Part shown: one piece after another, positions 60,500 through 64,000 of the stretch | Layout of the letters: the number at the start of each line of letters is the position of its first letter | Numbering within the stretch: position 1 is the first letter of the stretch | Assembly (NCBI GenBank): GCA_025765595.1 | Contig: JAIVFH010000063.1 | Coordinates: forward strand, 146,440-210,439 | Direction: 5' to 3' | Origin: Obelidium mucronatum | Lineage: Eukaryota; Chytridiomycota; Chytridiomycetes; Chytridiales; Chytriomycetaceae | DNA: 64,000 nt | Notes under the pieces: generated by a model | What the model was told of the DNA's origin: nothing | Seen by the model: only the letters and a program-made list of their open reading frames with translations | The model's database searches: none | Translations under genes and position numbers: made by a program

Positions 60500-60979
60500 G
60501 AAAAAGAGACTCACGGCAATGTAATGCAGGTCAAACAGAATGCTGATTCCTCGGGGGCGTGGGGGTTGGGCCGCAACTGCGTTTCCCACAAGCCCGTCCT
60601 TGTCCTCGTCCTCCTCAAGACGCGCCTTGCGCTTTGAGCCCGCTGCTTGTTCTTTTTCTTCTTCTTTTTCTTTTTCTTGTTCTTGTTCTTGTGTAACCCC
60701 ATCGCCCAAGCCCGCAAGCGGCAGCGCGTAGCACCACGCCAGGAACGCGCGGATCTTTGCCCCGCTGCTGCGGCGGCCGGGCCGCGCGACGACGCCGGAC
60801 TGCGTCTGCGCAAGCGGCGCAAAGCGGCGCCTGTTGTTGGCGAAGAAACGGAGCGCCCTTTCCGGCCGCACAAAGAGCGGAATGCGGTTCGTGGCCGTTG
60901 CGGGGAACGCGCCAATGTTGGTCAGATGTTCGAGCGCGCGCGCCTCACGGATGTATTCTTGGTTTGGTGGTGGTGCCAT
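59692..60979 (-). CDS. NYN/PIN-like protein, paralogue lacking an obvious second acidic residue
   Basis: Exons 60979-60515 and 60360-59692, intron 154 bp holding a (GAAA)n/(TTTC)n microsatellite; 377 aa. The N-terminal part (ALEHLTNIGAFPATATNRIP, FFANNRRRFAP, KIRAFLAWCYALP) is shared only with the decayed copy at 57-58.8 kb. A charged Glu/Lys linker leads to PRGISILFDLHYIA, the first NYN-like strand with Asp, then HHHVLAKFNILVMPTG, ASDYATSLLARYF and DRGLAIVSNQTLLYTAVRIA...GRLSILI. The last corresponds to the SNDSxF strand of the paralogue at 54.6 kb, but Asp is replaced by Gln-Thr. Fold assignment is inference; activity may be reduced or lost. Exon 1 is GC-rich. It lies between the decayed copy and the second leader-like segment. 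Confidence 0.6.
60415..60504. repeat. (GAAA)n microsatellite
   Basis: About 21 tandem GAAA units inside the intron of the NYN-like gene; on the sense (minus) strand it is a (TTTC)n pyrimidine tract. Confidence 0.95.
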
Positions 60980-61389
60980 GGCTTGTTGTTTTTCTGAATG
61001 AAGGGGTTTGAAGATACGAGTGTGTATATTTCTTTTTGCTTGATAGCGTGATGAGTCTGTTGAAGGTGGGGAAGCCGCCTGCTTATATAACAGTTGCGAT
61101 TTCAGGGTGCTTGGCTTTGTGAAAAGGGGTCGTTTTGTTCATAATGCATTTGTTTTGATTGCAGAACCCGCAGGATAGAGGACTCAATTCCATAAAAGCC
61201 AGCAAAAATCAGTTCCCCCATTACTTGCAAAAAAAATATATTTGTTTAAGACCAACCGAGAATGGAAAGAGTCTCCCAATCACAGCGAGACAACGGCCGT
61301 TCGAATAATCTTTTTTTTCAATAATATTTAAGGCATCAAGGAAGTTGCTCGAAAAAGCACAAGTTGCAACGCTAGTCACAGACGTAATT
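60980..61389. other. Upstream region of the NYN-like gene
   Basis: Contains a CTTATATAA segment near 61082 in the orientation of neither strand exclusively, and AGGATAGAGGACTC (about 61152), which resembles the GGTAGAGGAC(T) part of F3. No gene recognised. Confidence 0.45.
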
Positions 61390-62155
61390 TCCAAAGGCAA
61401 ATCGCATAATTTCTAATAAAGATGCGGAGGATATTGCTCAGAATAAATATTAATATTGTCAGGTTACAAAAACTTCTCGCCAAACAACAAACAACCTCCT
61501 CTACGTACTCCTCAGTTTGCACCAACCCGGGCACCCTCTCCCCCAGCATCCACCATGCACCTCCCGCCCCCTTCTGTGCCACGTCTAAGCGCTTTGCACC
61601 TCTCTCTCAGCCTCGCATGACCCCAACTCGACATGGCTTTAATACTTGAGTCTTGATCAAGTCAAGTAAGGTGAGACTCATCCTTCCTTCGGCCCCATCT
61701 GTTTCTTCCCTTACTCACGCCTTTGCCTTCAGCGGCCAGTCCCAAAAAAGTCCCCAAAAAAACGCGCTTTTAGGCCCTCCAACTTCCAACGTCTCCTCGC
61801 ATGCCTTCTTGATGCAAACTTCAGCTGTAGCCGACACTCCAGCCCTGCTAGGTACTACTGTCATATGTCACCAAAAGCATGCCTTTATGCCGTCCTACAA
61901 CCCGTGAGCTCTTGTCTTTTTATTTTCGCGTTTCAGCCATCTCTTTGTCATCCATGTTTGTCTAACAACATGTTTTTTTACCAAACTTAGAGACAGTCCT
62001 CCCATCCGCTGAGCTACAACCATCATATGTCACCAATAGCATGCAAAGATGATGTGCTATAACCCGTGAGCTCTTGACTTATTATTTTCACGTTGGGCAG
62101 TCTTTGTCATCCGTGTTTGTCTAACAACGTGTTTTTGTTTATTTACCAAACTAAG
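61390..62155. repeat. Leader-like segment, copy 2 (precedes the main F3 array)
   Basis: Collinear with 52259-52840 through AGATGCGGAGGATATTGCTC, CACCAACCCGGGCACCCTCTC, CGCATGACCCCAACTCGAC, CTTCGGCCCCATCTGTTTC, AAAAAACGCGCTTTTAGG (about 61757-61774) and the TTTCGCGTTTCAGCCAT block. That last block (CGTGAGCTCTTG...TTTTTACCAAACTTAG) is itself repeated near 61910-61990 and 62065-62155. F3 starts within about 100 bp. Confidence 0.75.
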
Positions 62156-62229
62156 GGTGTAATCCCATCCCGATGGCTTTATGAGATTTCACTTCTTATC
62201 GCCAATAAAACACGCAAGGAAATAGTTGC

Positions 62230-64000
62230 CGGCTCTAGCTATTTTGTGGAGGCGATCGTCTCACCTTGGACTTTGCGCCAGTTCCTACATGGCTCGGGCT
62301 GGACTCCGTGACCCACTGGGTAGAGGACGACGTTCGATGCAGGGGCTGGTGCGGGTCTATGCGAGATGGATTTTTTATTTTTGCATTTCTGGTGAGTTGG
62401 TACTTGTATTCTGCTGATTTTTTTTCACTGACCGACTTTATTAGATTTCGCGACGAATTCAAATAAAAAACTGTGCAAAATAGTTGCCCACTCAGGGTGA
62501 TTTTCTCTCTATCGCTTCGTGTGCCGCTTTTTGCTGCTGCAGATGCGTTGGTCTCGTCTCGGATCTTGCGCCAGTTCCTACATGGCTCGGGCTGGACTCC
62601 GTGACCCACTGGGTAGAGGACGACGTTCGATGCAGGGGCTGGTGCGGGTCTATGCGAGATGGAATCTTTTTATTTTTGCATTTCTGGTGAGTTGGTACTT
62701 GTATTCTGCTGATTTTTTAACTGACCGACTTTATTAGATTTCGCGACGAATTCAAATAAAAAACTGTGCAAAATAGTTGCCCACTCAGGGTGATTTTCTC
62801 TCTATCGCTTCGTGTGCCACAGCTGCAGATGCGTTGGTCTCGCCTCGGATCTTGCGCCAGTTCCTACATGGCTCGGGCTGGACTCCATGACCCACTGGGT
62901 AGAGGACGACGTTCGATGTAGGGGCTGGTGCGGGTCTATGCGAGATGGATTTTTTATTTTTGCATTTCTGGTGAGTTGGTACTTGTATTCTGCTGATTTT
63001 TTTTCACTGACCGACTTTATTAGATTTCGCGACGAATTCAAATAAAAAACTGTGCAAAATAGTTGCCCACTCAGGGTGATTTTCTCTCTATCGCTTCGTG
63101 TGCCGCTTCTTGCTGCTGCAAATGCGTTGGTCACGCCTTAGATCTTGCGCCAGTTCCTACATGGCTCGGGCTGGACTCCGTGACCCACTGGGTAGAGGAC
63201 GACGTTCGATGCAGGGGCTGGTGCGGGTCTATGCGAGATGGAATCTTTTTATTTTTGCATTTCTGGTGAGTTGGTACTTGTATTCTGCTGATTTTTTTCA
63301 CTGACCGACTTTATTAGATTTCGCGACGAATTCAAATAAAAAACTGTGCAAAATAGTTGCCCACTCAGGGTGATTTTCTCTCTATCGCTTCGTGTGCCAC
63401 AGCTGCAGATGCGTTGGTCACGCCTTAGATCTTGCGCCAGTTCCTACATGGCTCGGGCTGGACTCCGTGACCCACTGGGTAGAGGACGACGCTCGATGTA
63501 CGGGCTGGTGCGGGTCTATGCGAGATGGATTTTTTATTTTTGCATTTCTGGTGAGTTGGTACTTGTATTCTGCTGATTTTTTAACTGACCGACTTTATTA
63601 GATTTCGCGACGAATTCAAATAAAAAAACTGTGCAAAATAGTTGCCCACTCAGGGTGATTTTCTCTCTCTCGCTTCGTGTGCCGCTTCTTGCTGCTGCAA
63701 ATGCGTTGGTCACGCCTCGGATCTTGCGCCAGTTCCTACATGGCTCGGGCTGGACTCCGTGACCCACTGGGTAGAGGACGCCGTTCGATGTACGGGCTGG
63801 TGCGGGTCTATGCGAGATGGATTTTTTATCTTTGCATTTCTGGTGAGTTGGTACTTGTATTCTGCTGATTTTTAACTGACCGACTTTATTAGATTTCGCG
63901 ACGAATTCAAATAAAAAAACTGTGCAAAATAGTTGCCCACTCAGGGTGATTTTCTCTCTCTCGCTTCGTGTGCCGCTTGCTGCTGCAGAGGTTGGTCTCG
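62230..64000 (+). repeat. F3 tandem array: six units of about 290 bp, running off the window
   Basis: Bodies (CGCCAGTTCCTACATGGCTC) occur at about 62276, 62569, 62858, 63148, 63438 and 63729, and a seventh unit starts at the right edge. Each has a GC-rich body, a T-rich run ending TTTGCATTTCTG, a 52-53-bp segment with donor GTGAGT, a CACTGAC or AACTGAC site and acceptor TTATTAG (unit 1: 62392-62444). The tail has CAAATAAA, TGTGCAAAATAG and GCCCACTCAGGG. Two body variants differ by 2 bp in the T-rich run (ATGGATTTTTTATT and ATGGAATCTTTTTATT). In units 2 and 4 the spliced frame from ATGCGTTGGTCTCG stays open for about 60 codons across the junction and stops at TAG of AAAATAG. Confidence 0.95.

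Noticed and set aside
1..64000. tRNA, rRNA, LTR retrotransposon or DNA transposase genes
   Set aside because: No cloverleaf, rRNA core, reverse transcriptase, integrase or transposase motifs were seen in the frames examined.

Overview
The window is nuclear DNA of a fungus, most likely an early-diverging zoosporic (chytrid-like) lineage. The evidence is many short introns (mostly 50-90 bp, branch sites of the CTAAC/CTGAC type, donors GTATGT, GTAAGT, GTGAGT and some GTT variants), fungal-type COX12, MED10, PRP3, lumazine synthase and CCA-adding enzyme, a chitin-binding CBM19-like secreted protein, GPI-anchored mucin-like wall proteins and a STAND/NLR-type receptor. An intact RtcB ligase is unusual for most fungi and fits an early-diverging lineage. 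The taxonomic placement is inference. All exon structures were worked out by hand from reading frame, phase and splice motifs. No tRNA, rRNA, transposase or LTR element was recognised.

Layout. 0-2 kb: secreted CBM19-like protein and lumazine synthase. 2.7-6.7 kb: a 14-copy tandem array (family F1) whose every unit carries an intron-like segment and an AATAAA. 6.8-19.6 kb: housekeeping block with a DNL-type zinc-finger protein, COX12, RtcB, MED10, an RGG-box protein, a 21-exon S9-type peptidase and a tRNA CCA-adding enzyme. 19.9-33.2 kb: two co-oriented secreted GPI-type proteins. One is a giant (TTDAA)n mucin; the other is an LRR / purple-acid-phosphatase-like / mucin chimera. They share a previously unrecognised extracellular domain present three times. 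33.3-51.4 kb: OCRL-like inositol 5-phosphatase with RhoGAP, an NLR-like NACHT protein, a SET-MYND methyltransferase, an unknown membrane protein and PRP3. Short GC-rich palindromes are scattered here as two dense arrays and as insertions in oversized introns.

51.4-64.0 kb is gene-poor and repeat-rich. Two copies of one leader-like segment (about 52.26-52.84 and 61.39-62.16 kb) each precede a different tandem array (F2 and F3). Between them lie two genes and one decayed copy of NYN/PIN-like (LabA/MARF1-type) nuclease homologues. F1, F2 and F3 differ in sequence but share one plan: a GC-rich body, a T-rich stretch, a 53-59 bp intron-like segment, an AATAAA and a short terminal motif. This leader + spliced-unit array + NYN protein arrangement is the best candidate for an undescribed system in the window; its function is unknown.
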